From contig JBGARJ010000005.1 in NCBI GenBank assembly GCA_044230315.1, forward strand, positions 62,001 to 126,000: a DNA stretch of 64,000 nucleotides. Reading direction: 5' to 3'. The DNA comes from M3007 sp044230315. Its GTDB lineage: Bacteria > Bacteroidota > Bacteroidia > Chitinophagales > Saprospiraceae. The number at the start of each line of letters is the position of its first letter. Within the stretch, counting starts at the first letter, position 1. The position numbers and the translations under genes are program-made. Positions 35,968 through 45,173 of this stretch are shown in pieces. The notes beneath the pieces were generated by a model. That model was not told the DNA's origin, searched no databases, and saw only the letters and a program-made list of their open reading frames with translations.

Positions 35968-36702
35968 ATGGAAATTTTCAGAAAAGTTTGGGCCATTTAC
36001 GCCGTCATCCTGTTCATCCTGCTGTTGCTCATCAGTATGGTGGTATTCTTATTGAACATGGCCTTTACGCCCGGCGGCAAAGCGCTGCGACGCAATATCC
36101 AGTACCTGCACCATGTTTTCACGCCTGTTTTTCTGACGCTGATCGGCATCCGGGTACGCGTAGAAGGCCGCGAAAAACTGGACGCCAAACAATCCTATGT
36201 GATCGTCGGCAACCACAGTTCCTCCCTCGATTTCATCGCGAACGCCCAAGCCTTTCCCGGGATCTTTCGTTTTTTGGCCAAACAGGAACTACACAAGGTG
36301 CCGGTATTCGGCTGGGTCGTGAAAACCATGTGCCTGTCGGTCGATCGCAGCAGCGCTATCAGCCGCGCCCGCAGCGTGGTCAATCTGAAAAAACAATTGG
36401 CGGATGGCTGGAGCATCTTCATCTATCCGGAAGGCGGCAGAAACCAAACCGGCGAACCGCTGGCGCCGTTCTACGACGGCGCTTTCCGAATCGCCATCCA
36501 GACCAAGGCCCCGTTGGCAGTACAAACCATCGTCAACATGAAGGACATTTCCGCTACGGCCCGGTCGATCGACCTTCGGCCCGGCATCGTCCGCATCGTC
36601 TGGGAGGAACCTATCGAGACGGCCCAACTGACCGTGGATGATATCCCGGCACTCAAAGAAAACGTCAAACAACTCATGCTCCGGCATCTCAGCGCCCGAT
36701 AA
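35968..36702 (+). CDS. plsC: 1-acyl-sn-glycerol-3-phosphate acyltransferase
   Basis: 244 residues. One N-terminal transmembrane helix (VILFILLLLISMVVFLLNMA) is followed by the acyltransferase motifs NHSSSLDF (catalytic His and Asp, H-x4-D) and YPEGGRNQTG. The enzyme acylates lysophosphatidic acid to phosphatidic acid in membrane lipid synthesis. It follows cca by 30 bp and precedes the CBS gene by 35 bp, so these genes are probably co-transcribed. Other lysophospholipid acyltransferases share these motifs, so the exact acceptor is inferred. Confidence 0.88.
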   Translation: MEIFRKVWAIYAVILFILLLLISMVVFLLNMAFTPGGKALRRNIQYLHHVFTPVFLTLIGIRVRVEGREKLDAKQSYVIVGNHSSSLDFIANAQAFPGIFRFLAKQELHKVPVFGWVVKTMCLSVDRSSAISRARSVVNLKKQLADGWSIFIYPEGGRNQTGEPLAPFYDGAFRIAIQTKAPLAVQTIVNMKDISATARSIDLRPGIVRIVWEEPIETAQLTVDDIPALKENVKQLMLRHLSAR

Positions 36703-36737
36703 GTGGCTCTACCATCAATCCGCTAGCACCTTACAAT

Positions 36738-38096
36738 ATGCAATACAAACAGAACATCCTCGAAACGATCGGCAATACGCCTTTGGTCAAGTTGAACCGT
36801 GTAGCAGCCGACATACCGGCGCTGGTTTTGGCCAAAGTAGAAACCTTCAACCCCGGCCATTCCATCAAAGACCGCATGGCCGTGAAAATGATCGACGACG
36901 CCGAAGCGCGCGGCGACCTTAAGCCCGGTGGCACAATTATCGAATGCACGTCGGGCAATACCGGCATGGGGCTGGCGCTGGTGGCCTGCGTGCGTGGGTA
37001 CCGCTGCATTTTCACGACGACCGACAAGCAAAGCAAGGAGAAGGTCGATATGCTGAAGGCGCTCGGGGCTGAAGTCATCGTATGCCCTACCAACGTAGAG
37101 CCAACCGACCCACGCTCGTATTACTCGGTGGCCAAACGCCTGAGCGAAGAGATTCCAAACGCCTTTTGGTGCAACCAGTACGATAACCTCTCCAACCGGC
37201 AGGCGCACTACGAAAGTACCGGGCCGGAAATTTGGAAACAAACCGACGGGAAAATCACGCATCTGGTGGTGGGCGTTGGCACCGGGGGCACGGTTTCCGG
37301 CGTAGCCCGGTACCTGAAGGAGCAAAACCCGAATATCCAGATTTGGGGCGCCGATACCTATGGCTCCGTATTCAAAAAATACCACGAAACCGGCGTTTTC
37401 GATCCTAAAGAGATCTATCCATATATCACGGAAGGGATCGGTGAAGACATCCTGCCGGCCAATGTTGATTTTTCAGTCATCAATCTGTTTGAAAAAGTGA
37501 CCGACAAAGACGCCGCCCTCTGGGCCCGCCGCCTGGCCCAGGAAGAAGGATTGTTGCTCGGCTATTCGGCCGGCAGTGCCATGGGCGCTTTGTGGCAATT
37601 GCGCGGCAAACTGAAAAAGGACGATGTCGTGGTGGTCATTTTTCACGACCACGGCAGCCGATATGTTGGCAAAATTTATAACGACGACTGGATGCGGCAA
37701 CGCGGTTTCCTGGACGACGAACTCAAAGTGGGCGATATTTTAGCCCGCAAAAAAGACCGCCGGTTTATCGCCGTCCAGAAAGACGATACCGTGCGGACCG
37801 CTTTCAACCTCATGAAATCGCACGACATCAGCCAACTGCCCGTCATGGATGGCGACCAGGTGATCGGCTCTATCACCGAAAAACAAGTCTTGCACACTCT
37901 CCTTGAAAACCCACTGCACAACGCGGAAAAGCCCCTGAGCACGATGATGGGAGAGGCCTTCCCCCTGGTAAATGAAGATTTACCGATCAGTCAACTCAAC
38001 CGGTACCTCGGGCGGAATACACCTGCCGTCATAGCCAAAGACCGCTCGGGTAGTCTGCATATCGTCACCCGGTATGATCTGATCCAGGCGATCTGA
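36738..38096 (+). CDS. PLP-dependent cystathionine beta-synthase / cysteine synthase with CBS domains
   Basis: 452 residues. The fold-type II PLP domain (1-320) carries the Schiff-base Lys44 in NPGHSIKDRMA, the SGNTGMGLA substrate loop and the GVGTGGTVSG phosphate-binding loop. Two CBS motifs follow (about residues 330-450: FIAVQKDDTVRTAFNLM and NEDLPISQLNRYL), as in eukaryotic cystathionine beta-synthase. It condenses serine or an activated serine with homocysteine or sulfide. The tandem CBS pair usually acts as an allosteric adenosyl-ligand sensor. Its stop is 2 bp before a long repeat. Confidence 0.88.
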   Translation: MQYKQNILETIGNTPLVKLNRVAADIPALVLAKVETFNPGHSIKDRMAVKMIDDAEARGDLKPGGTIIECTSGNTGMGLALVACVRGYRCIFTTTDKQSKEKVDMLKALGAEVIVCPTNVEPTDPRSYYSVAKRLSEEIPNAFWCNQYDNLSNRQAHYESTGPEIWKQTDGKITHLVVGVGTGGTVSGVARYLKEQNPNIQIWGADTYGSVFKKYHETGVFDPKEIYPYITEGIGEDILPANVDFSVINLFEKVTDKDAALWARRLAQEEGLLLGYSAGSAMGALWQLRGKLKKDDVVVVIFHDHGSRYVGKIYNDDWMRQRGFLDDELKVGDILARKKDRRFIAVQKDDTVRTAFNLMKSHDISQLPVMDGDQVIGSITEKQVLHTLLENPLHNAEKPLSTMMGEAFPLVNEDLPISQLNRYLGRNTPAVIAKDRSGSLHIVTRYDLIQAI

Positions 38097-38097
38097 G

Positions 38098-38369
38098 GTT
38101 TCAGGGTTACAGGAGGTTTCAAGGTTTCAGGAGGTTTCAGGGTTTCAAAAGGTTTCAGGGTTTCAGGAGGTTTCAGGAGGTTTCAGTGTTTCAAAAGGTT
38201 TCAGGGTTTCAGGGTTTCAGGAGGTTTCAAGGTTTCAAGGTTTTACTTCCAAGGGAGTAAAACACAAACGTCTCGAATTTAGTAACCTCCTGAAACCTTG
38301 AAACCTCCTGAAACCCTGAAACCTCCTGAAACCCTGAAACCTCCTGAAACCCTGAAACCTTGAAACCTC
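38098..38369. repeat. snap-back repeat: tandem GGTTTCAGG units in two opposed arms
   Basis: The left arm (38098-38240) contains about 14 copies of GGTTTCA spaced 7-10 nt apart, joined by GG, GGA or AA. The right arm (38284-38369) contains nine copies of the complement TGAAACC. Between them lies an imperfect palindrome at 38240-38263 (GTTTTACT...AGTAAAAC, about 10 paired bases). The whole element can fold into one long hairpin in several registers. It fills the gap between two convergent genes, and its right end reaches the amidohydrolase stop codon. Confidence 0.9.
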
Positions 38370-39615
38370 ATTCCCTGATGATCACGCCGTTCTTAACTTT
38401 GTAAGCGATGGCCCGAATTTTCAGCACATTTTGTAGCGGATTGTCGCTTAGCACCAGGAAGCTGGCTTCGTAACCATCTTCGAATCGGCCGATTTTCCGG
38501 TTGGGAAAAATGGCCTGCGGCGTATTGGTGCAGAGGATCTGGATCATTTGGGCATAGTTCAGGTCGCCAAATTGAAACCAGTAATTGATTTCACTCCGGA
38601 TGGTGCGTTGGGGATCATCGGAGCCGATAACGACATTCACGCCATTGTCCAGCATTTGTTTCATCATTTTGGCTTGGACTGCCTGGGCGCCGGCACGGGG
38701 CGTAACGGTTTGTGCGTGGGAGAAAAGCGGAATAACGGGGGTCTTCTTTTTGGCGAGTTTTTTCCAGTCCTCATCACGGAGTTCATACCGTTGAGCATCT
38801 CCAGATCCGTCCCAATTAGACCCCGGGAGGTTGGCAAACCCATCGACGCCCAGTTTCAGACCCAATCGCAGGTCTTCCGCCGTTTCTACGTGCGCATAAA
38901 CGCGGAGTTTAGCCTTATGCGCCTTTTTGATCACGGCTTTGGCGGCATCAGGTGTGAGTCCTTTGGTTTCTTTGCCGCCGCCGTTGGCAGCATCCAGTAA
39001 ATAGATGGAGAGCAAGCCTGGATGGCCGGCCTTGATTTTGTCCCAATATTTGTCGAGGTCGGCTTTGGTGTCGATAAACCAATAGCCGTCTCCGAGCATT
39101 TTCCTGCCTTCCTTGAGTTCGGTGTATTTATCGGCCATTGCTTGCGGGTTGCGCACGCCTTGTGCCGGCGCCTCGTATTTCAGGAACGGATAGCCCATCG
39201 TGCAGGTAATGGCGCCGTTAGCGAGCAGGCCATCGGGGGTACCGGGTTTGCCCATTTGAGGCTCCACGACGCGCCGGCCTTCCTGGGTATTGCCGAGTAT
39301 CTGCAGGTAAAAGACACCTTCTTCCATGTAAAAGTTCAACTGCTGACCGGCAGAAGGGTTGTCTGCCACACTCGCACAAAAGGCATCGCCGAGGGGGGGC
39401 ACCACCCAACGCCCGGCCAGATCGACAATGGAATCGATTTTAGCCGGCGTTTTTTTCGACAGGGTGCCGCCTACGCTGTACCAGGTAGCGGGTACAAATG
39501 CGCTGCCGTTGAACCAGTTGCCGTTCCGAAATTCATAATTCGGCGCAGTCGACTGGGCAAAGAGCGAAACAGTAGCCAGGATTACGATTAGAAGTGGAAG
39601 TATCGTTTTTGACAT
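38368..39615 (-). CDS. amidohydrolase-fold protein lacking most metal ligands
   Basis: 415 residues with a signal peptide (MSKTILPLLIVILATVSLFA). The amidohydrolase layout is clear: an N-terminal beta-sandwich, then WVVPPLGDAF, a TIM barrel, and a closing IGRFEDGYEASFLVLSDNPL typical of the family. The HxH pair expected after PPxGDA is F79-C-A81. The carboxylated Lys position appears to be Ser203, and the second His (usually NHMPG) is Asn262. His242 (YAHVET) and the Asp of IGSDDP remain. It is probably periplasmic and may be a non-enzymatic or differently acting relative. Confidence 0.8.
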   Translation of the reverse strand: MSKTILPLLIVILATVSLFAQSTAPNYEFRNGNWFNGSAFVPATWYSVGGTLSKKTPAKIDSIVDLAGRWVVPPLGDAFCASVADNPSAGQQLNFYMEEGVFYLQILGNTQEGRRVVEPQMGKPGTPDGLLANGAITCTMGYPFLKYEAPAQGVRNPQAMADKYTELKEGRKMLGDGYWFIDTKADLDKYWDKIKAGHPGLLSIYLLDAANGGGKETKGLTPDAAKAVIKKAHKAKLRVYAHVETAEDLRLGLKLGVDGFANLPGSNWDGSGDAQRYELRDEDWKKLAKKKTPVIPLFSHAQTVTPRAGAQAVQAKMMKQMLDNGVNVVIGSDDPQRTIRSEINYWFQFGDLNYAQMIQILCTNTPQAIFPNRKIGRFEDGYEASFLVLSDNPLQNVLKIRAIAYKVKNGVIIRE

Positions 39616-39655
39616 GGGAATTAAATATGAAATGGAAAAAATGACTGTTGCGGCG

Positions 39656-39663
39656 CAAAAATA
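39656..39663 (-). promoter_or_regulatory. TAnnTTTG promoter element of the amidohydrolase-fold gene
   Basis: The minus strand reads TATTTTTG, a full -7 match 40 nt upstream of the start at 39615. Confidence 0.48.
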
Positions 39664-39711
39664 CTGGCCCCACAGTCAATTACAGTTGAATTAACATCCT
39701 GTTGGAATTCG

Positions 39712-41697
39712 CTAACGCCCTTGTTGCAGCCGTTCTGCCATTTGCAGATCGGCTTGCATCTGATCGGGTCTGCCGAGTTGCTGATAGATCACGGCTCGGG
39801 TTTGGTAGGCCTTCGTATATCTCGGGTTGAGGGCAATTGCCTGGTTCAAATCGGCGAGGGCTTTGTCGGCTTCGCCATTTTTGAGGTGGGCATAGCCGCG
39901 GTTGTTGTACACGGTCTCCAGGTTGGGGCTCATCTGCAGTACATGCGTGTAATCCGCAATAGCTTCCTTATATTGTTGAATGCCTACATAAAGAATGGCT
40001 CGCTTCAAGAGGGCATCCTGGTAGTCCGGGCTGAGCTGAATGGCGTGGTTGTAATCCTGAAATGCCTTATCGGGGGCTCCTCCTTTTTCATAAACCACAC
40101 CACGGAAATAATACGCTTCGGGTGCGTTCGGTTCCAGTTCGAGGCTTCGGCTGAGATCCGGCAGGGCTTCCGTTGAGCGGTTGAGCATTACCAGGCATTT
40201 CGCCCGGTTGAGAAACAACTTAGGCGTCACGATCCCTGCCTGGATTGCCTGTTCAAAATCGGCCAGCGCTTCCGGGATTTTCTTCAGCTGAAAATAAGCT
40301 TGTCCGCGGCCGTTATAGGCCTCCACCGTGCTAGAGTCATATTTGAGCGCTTCCGAGTAATGATATATCGAGCGTTCAAACTTATAATCCAGCAATTCGC
40401 TGTAGGCCAAATTACACTGACACAGCGATGCCTGCGGTGTTTTGTTTACGCAGTTGGTAAACAGGGTGATCCCGTTTTTCCAAACCAGGGATTGCTGCCA
40501 GGTCAAAAACCCAAGTACAACCACCAGCACTACCAGCAGCATATCGCGCAAGGCAGACTTTTGTTTTTCCAATACCAGTGCAAGTAACAAAAACAAACCC
40601 ACGCACGAGAGATACACGTAGCGGTCGGAACGCAACTCAAAACTACCTACTGTCCGAATCGGCAACATAACCGACAAAGGCAACAGGTACAATGCGACGC
40701 CAAGCAACATATCGTATTGTTTCCTGCCAAATTTCCAGGTCAAAAAGGCCAGCCCGGCGAGCGCCAGAGGAGCCAGATAATAGGCGAGTGGCCAGACCCC
40801 GCCTGTTTTGACAAACGGATACGAAACGGAAAACCCGAACGGCGCCAACAACTTGACGGGGTAGAACAAAATCGTCTGGCAGATCATCCAAAATCGATCC
40901 AGCACTGAAAACGCCCGGGATGCCGCCTCGATGTCGTGCCCTTCCTGCGCCCTGGTCACAAAGGTGTACACGCCGAACATCAGGCTGAAGACCAAAAACG
41001 GAACCTTATTCACCAGATCCTTCCAGCCCAATTTTTTAGCCTGGTAAAAATCGACAGCCAGTAAAAGCAACGGGAGCGTTACAGCGGCCGATTTGGATAA
41101 CCCGGACAGGACAAAAGCGCCGAATGACAATCCATACCATAGCAGGGCAAGGGATTGCTTCCATCGCAGGTAGGTCAACAAGCTCAACAAATAAAAAAAG
41201 GAAAACAGCACGGTGCTCAGTGCTGCAGCCCAACTCACCGCCTCCACCTGAACCGGGTGAACGGCGAACAGGGCCGCAGCAAAAAGGGCAGGCCATTGCC
41301 GATCCAGCAGGTTGCGCAAGCACCAATACACCAGCATGGTATTGACAGCGTGTAACAACAAGCCGATCAGGTGGTAGCCAAACGGCTCGGTCCCCGAGAT
41401 CAGACTCCCGAACCAATACCCGATCCACGACATGGGGGCATACATGCCGAGGTTTTGTCCGCTGAAAAATTTGCCCAGCGACGGATTCTTCAGCGCGGGA
41501 TTGTATAAGATAGCCTGATCGTCGTCAAAAAAAACGAAGCCATTGTGCAGGGAAGGCCAGTACACCACGATTGCCAACAGAGCCAGCAGGCTGGCTGCGA
41601 CCCAGGGTCGATCCAGGAGCGCGACAACGGGCATTGTTTTCCCCGGGCCGGCTGGTGGAACAGGGGTGGATTTTTGAATTGTTTTCTTCTTTGCCAT
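39712..41697 (-). CDS. TMTC-like membrane protein with C-terminal TPR array
   Basis: 661 residues. A short basic N-terminus precedes a first transmembrane helix (about 30-45). The loop FVFFDDDQAILYNPALK then carries an acidic cluster as in GT-C enzymes. About ten further hydrophobic segments reach residue 420. The rest (about 430-655) is an array of TPR units, for example YNGRGQAYFQLKKIPEALAD. This matches the layout of TMTC-type O-mannosyltransferases. Bacterial members are widespread but largely untested, so the activity is inferred. It lies 15 bp downstream of mtgA on the same strand, suggesting an operon. Confidence 0.8.
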   Translation of the reverse strand: MAKKKTIQKSTPVPPAGPGKTMPVVALLDRPWVAASLLALLAIVVYWPSLHNGFVFFDDDQAILYNPALKNPSLGKFFSGQNLGMYAPMSWIGYWFGSLISGTEPFGYHLIGLLLHAVNTMLVYWCLRNLLDRQWPALFAAALFAVHPVQVEAVSWAAALSTVLFSFFYLLSLLTYLRWKQSLALLWYGLSFGAFVLSGLSKSAAVTLPLLLLAVDFYQAKKLGWKDLVNKVPFLVFSLMFGVYTFVTRAQEGHDIEAASRAFSVLDRFWMICQTILFYPVKLLAPFGFSVSYPFVKTGGVWPLAYYLAPLALAGLAFLTWKFGRKQYDMLLGVALYLLPLSVMLPIRTVGSFELRSDRYVYLSCVGLFLLLALVLEKQKSALRDMLLVVLVVVLGFLTWQQSLVWKNGITLFTNCVNKTPQASLCQCNLAYSELLDYKFERSIYHYSEALKYDSSTVEAYNGRGQAYFQLKKIPEALADFEQAIQAGIVTPKLFLNRAKCLVMLNRSTEALPDLSRSLELEPNAPEAYYFRGVVYEKGGAPDKAFQDYNHAIQLSPDYQDALLKRAILYVGIQQYKEAIADYTHVLQMSPNLETVYNNRGYAHLKNGEADKALADLNQAIALNPRYTKAYQTRAVIYQQLGRPDQMQADLQMAERLQQGR

Positions 41698-41712
41698 CCG
41701 GCGGACGTGTCG

Positions 41713-42483
41713 CTAGTTAACTTTTCGGGGCGTGTTCGGATCGTCGAAATCAATTTTCCCTCCCCACATGCGCATCTGGCTGAGGATCCATTGTTGGCGT
41801 TGGCGGACTTCATTTGACGGTTTTACCGGGGAGCGTTTCAAAGGGTTGGGCAAAATGGCGGCCAGCAGGGCCGCTTCGCTGGTATTCAGGTCTTTGGCGC
41901 TTTTACGGAAATATCGTTGTGCAGCGGCCTCTGCGCCGTAAACACCGTCGCCGAATTCAATAATATTCAAATAAACGGTCATGATCCGTTCTTTGCTCCA
42001 GATCAATTCGATCAAAAACGTAAAATACACCTCCAGTCCTTTCCGCAACCAGGATCGTGCAGGCCACAAAAACGTATTTTTGGCCGTCTGTTGACTGATC
42101 GTGCTGGCGCCGCGTTTCCGTTTGTGGGTCTGGTTGAACTTATAGGCCTTTTCTATGGCATCAAAATCAAACCCTTCGTGCTCCAGAAACTCCTGGTCTT
42201 CGGCGCACACCACCGCCAGTTGCAATTTGGGTGATAAGGATTCGAAAGAGACCCAATCCTTCTCCCAGCGTACATCCCGGGAGGAATCCACCGCTTGTTG
42301 AAAGCAACGAATAAACATCAATGGTGTACACGGCACCGGCATAAACCGGTACAACACGGTGAGCCCGATGGTAATGCCAAAAAACCACAGGGTTAACCGG
42401 ATAACCAGCCGGCGGAAATAAAGGCCCCAACGCATTTTTCCATCCTCCGTACGCGGGACCGACCAGTACCACCGGCGCAACAT
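41713..42483 (-). CDS. mtgA: monofunctional peptidoglycan transglycosylase
   Basis: 256 residues from ATG 42483. The in-frame extension to 42738 is rejected because a full -7 promoter motif sits at 42523-42530. A single transmembrane anchor (LTLWFFGITIGLTVLYRFM) is followed by the GT51 domain. Visible there are AEDQEFLEHEGFD with the catalytic Glu, GASTISQQTAKN, and SKERIMTVYLNIIEFGDGVY with the second Glu. It polymerises lipid II into glycan strands without a penicillin-binding domain. It is divergent from the haloperoxidase gene. Confidence 0.93.
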   Translation of the reverse strand: MLRRWYWSVPRTEDGKMRWGLYFRRLVIRLTLWFFGITIGLTVLYRFMPVPCTPLMFIRCFQQAVDSSRDVRWEKDWVSFESLSPKLQLAVVCAEDQEFLEHEGFDFDAIEKAYKFNQTHKRKRGASTISQQTAKNTFLWPARSWLRKGLEVYFTFLIELIWSKERIMTVYLNIIEFGDGVYGAEAAAQRYFRKSAKDLNTSEAALLAAILPNPLKRSPVKPSNEVRQRQQWILSQMRMWGGKIDFDDPNTPRKVN

Positions 42484-42522
42484 GCGCTTCAAGAAATTCA
42501 AGCCAATAAAAATTTTAAGCGG

Positions 42523-42530
42523 CAAATGTA
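42523..42530 (-). promoter_or_regulatory. TAnnTTTG promoter element of mtgA
   Basis: The minus strand reads TACATTTG, a full -7 match 40 nt before ATG 42483. It fixes the likely mtgA start. Confidence 0.48.
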
Positions 42531-42766
42531 AGAAGAGTTTTAGGGTTTGCGGAATACTGGGAAAAAGGCAGGGCCGGACGGTCGCCGACAAGTCTGGAAC
42601 AGGTAAAAAAACATCTGGATGTGCTGTATAATTCCGGCGATTGGCCGATTTTAACCGCGTCAAACCGTACGAACAAATACCTTTACGGGGATGATTTCCC
42701 AGGGCTATTCCCTTGCATAAAACACAAAAACGCGCCATTCGACGCGGTATTAACTATCAACGGAAA

Positions 42767-44950
42767 ATGAAAATCATGCGTCTCCTTTTTTGTGCTGTTT
42801 CGTTACTGCTGGCTACCAATTTGATTGCGCAGCAGCATTCTGTCGCCCGGCGTTGGAACGAAATGTTATTGCAGGGCATTCGCACCGATTTGGCGCGGCC
42901 CACCGTACATGCCCGCAACCTTTTCCACACTTCCATCGCCATGTACGACGCCTGGGCGGTATATAATCCCGGGGGCGCCGACACTTATTTGCTGGGCAAA
43001 ACGGTCCAGGGGTTCAGTTGCGCCTATCACCGGGTACTCATCCCCGACGATGTGAAGGCTGCCCAGGAAGAAGCAATCAGCTTCGCTATGTACCGCCTCC
43101 TTAAACACCGCTTTGCAGCATCCCCGGGCGTAGCCAAGTTGTTTCCCAAACTGGATGCACTGATGGATTCGTTGGGATATGACAAGACCAACACTTCCAC
43201 CAATTACCATTGTGGCCCGGCCGAGATGGGCAATTATATTGCCAAATGTGTCATCGCGTTCGGCCTGCAAGACGGCTCAAACGAAGCAAACGGGTACGCC
43301 AACCAATATTATGCTCCTGTAAACCCGCCCTTGCTGGTGCAATCGTCCGGCAATCCCAATATCCTGGACCTGAACCGCTGGCAACCTTTGCAGTTCAGCA
43401 CTTTTGTTGACCAAAGCGGCAATCAATTCAACAATGTTACGCCAAAATTTGTGAGCCCCGAATGGGGCAACGTCAAGCCGTTTGCCTTAGATCCCAACAC
43501 GGCTGAAGTGTTTCAGCGTGATGGACACGAGTACCGGGTTTACCACGATCCCGGCCCGCCGGCCCGGCTGGATACGTCGGCTGTAGGCGGGCTTTCAGAA
43601 GAGTATAAATGGAATTTTGCCCTGGTGTCCATATGGGCTTCGCTGCTCGAACCATACGATGGGGTGATGATCGATATTTCGCCCGGCGCCATTGGGAACA
43701 ATACCAGTTACCCAACCGATATTCCCGGCCTGCACGACTTTTACAATCTTTTCGAAGGTGGCGATCATAGCACCGGCCGGCCGCTCAATCCCAAGACGGG
43801 GCAACCCTATGCGCCCCAATGGGTGCCACGCGGCGACTACGCCCGGGTGCTGGCGGAATTTTGGGCGGACGGACCCAATTCCGAAACGCCGCCCGGGCAC
43901 TGGTTTACGATCCTGAACTACGTCAACGATCAGCCAAGCTTGTCCAAGCGCATTCGCGGCACCGGGCCGTTGTGCGACGACCTGGAATGGGATGTGAAAT
44001 CCTATTTTGCCTTAGGCGGCGCTATGCACGACGCTGCGGTAACCGCTTGGAGCATCAAAGGCTGGTACGATTCGGTGCGGCCGGTCTCTGCCATCCGCGG
44101 CATGGCAGAGCGAGGACAAAGCACCGACCCCAATCTGCCAAACTACCATCCGGGCGGTTTGCCGCTCATCCCTGATTACATCGAACTGATCCAGGCCAAC
44201 GACCCACTTCAAGGCTCCAATGGCCAATACATCGGGCAAGTAAAGCTGAAAACCTGGAGGGGGCCCGCATACATCAAAGACCCCAAGGTGGACGTCGCAG
44301 GGGTTGGCTGGATCCGGGCGGCTGATTGGTGGCCTTACCAACGCCCAACATTTGTAACCCCGCCATTTGCCGGGTATATTTCCGGGCATTCCACCTACAG
44401 CCGCGCTGCCGCCGAGTTGTTGACTGCCCTGACCGGCGACCCTTATTTCCCTGGCGGGATGGGCACATTTTATTGCCCGCAAAACGAATACCTCGTTTTT
44501 GAGGACGGACCCAGCGTGGATGTGACCCTGCAATGGGCCACCTACCGCGACGCTTCCGACCAATGCAGTCTTTCCCGGATATTTGGCGGCATTCACCCAC
44601 CTATGGACGACATCCCCGGGCGCCTGATCGGGATGAAAATCGGCACCGAGGCGCTTCAATATGCCGAGCAATATTTTGTGCCCTCCACCGTGCCGGTCGA
44701 CACGGTTACCGCCTTCAAAATTTACCCTAATCCGACCGATTGCGCCGTTCAAATCGAATACCCGTACGACGGGCCTGTTCCGGTGCGGGTGTTTTATATG
44801 GATGGACGATTGGCGCTGTCCTCCGATCTCCAGTTCACCGATGGACAAGCCCTGCTTGATTTGGGCGACCTGGCCGCCGGCGCCTACGTAGTCGTCGGAT
44901 TGGACGACCGGGGGAAGCGGCGTTTCAGCCAAACCATCCTGCGGCACTGA
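42767..44950 (+). CDS. vanadium-dependent haloperoxidase family protein with T9SS type A sorting domain
   Basis: 727 residues from ATG 42767 with a signal peptide (MRLLFCAVSLLLATNLIA). The all-helical PAP2/haloperoxidase domain retains the vanadate-site pattern with correct spacing: Lys431 and Arg438 in KGWYDSVR, Ser-Gly-His541 in SGHST, and Arg604 and His610 in SRIFGGIHPPMDD. The last 80 residues start FKIYPNPTDCAVQIEY, a T9SS type A tail, so the enzyme is sent to the cell surface or medium. Family members use peroxide to oxidise halides, but related phosphatases share this site. The halide or substrate is unknown. Confidence 0.85.
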   Translation: MKIMRLLFCAVSLLLATNLIAQQHSVARRWNEMLLQGIRTDLARPTVHARNLFHTSIAMYDAWAVYNPGGADTYLLGKTVQGFSCAYHRVLIPDDVKAAQEEAISFAMYRLLKHRFAASPGVAKLFPKLDALMDSLGYDKTNTSTNYHCGPAEMGNYIAKCVIAFGLQDGSNEANGYANQYYAPVNPPLLVQSSGNPNILDLNRWQPLQFSTFVDQSGNQFNNVTPKFVSPEWGNVKPFALDPNTAEVFQRDGHEYRVYHDPGPPARLDTSAVGGLSEEYKWNFALVSIWASLLEPYDGVMIDISPGAIGNNTSYPTDIPGLHDFYNLFEGGDHSTGRPLNPKTGQPYAPQWVPRGDYARVLAEFWADGPNSETPPGHWFTILNYVNDQPSLSKRIRGTGPLCDDLEWDVKSYFALGGAMHDAAVTAWSIKGWYDSVRPVSAIRGMAERGQSTDPNLPNYHPGGLPLIPDYIELIQANDPLQGSNGQYIGQVKLKTWRGPAYIKDPKVDVAGVGWIRAADWWPYQRPTFVTPPFAGYISGHSTYSRAAAELLTALTGDPYFPGGMGTFYCPQNEYLVFEDGPSVDVTLQWATYRDASDQCSLSRIFGGIHPPMDDIPGRLIGMKIGTEALQYAEQYFVPSTVPVDTVTAFKIYPNPTDCAVQIEYPYDGPVPVRVFYMDGRLALSSDLQFTDGQALLDLGDLAAGAYVVVGLDDRGKRRFSQTILRH

Positions 44951-45173
44951 GCATAAGGCGGTTTTGGCGGGCAAAAAAATCGGCTTATACATGTGTTTGA
45001 ACCATTTGTCCGTAAGCGGGTGGATCAATGTCCGTAACCTCTCTGCATGGCTCCCGCAAATCGACCAACGGCATACCGATGGAACGCAGAAGCCTGAAAG
45101 AACAAACTGCCGGAGCCTGGGGAGCAGCAACGATAAAACCGTTATTTTTTTCATCACCCAACTGCAAATCAAC

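Noticed and set aside
38098..38369. CRISPR array
   Set aside because: Units are only 7-10 nt with no unique spacers, they reverse orientation around a palindrome, and there are no cas genes nearby.
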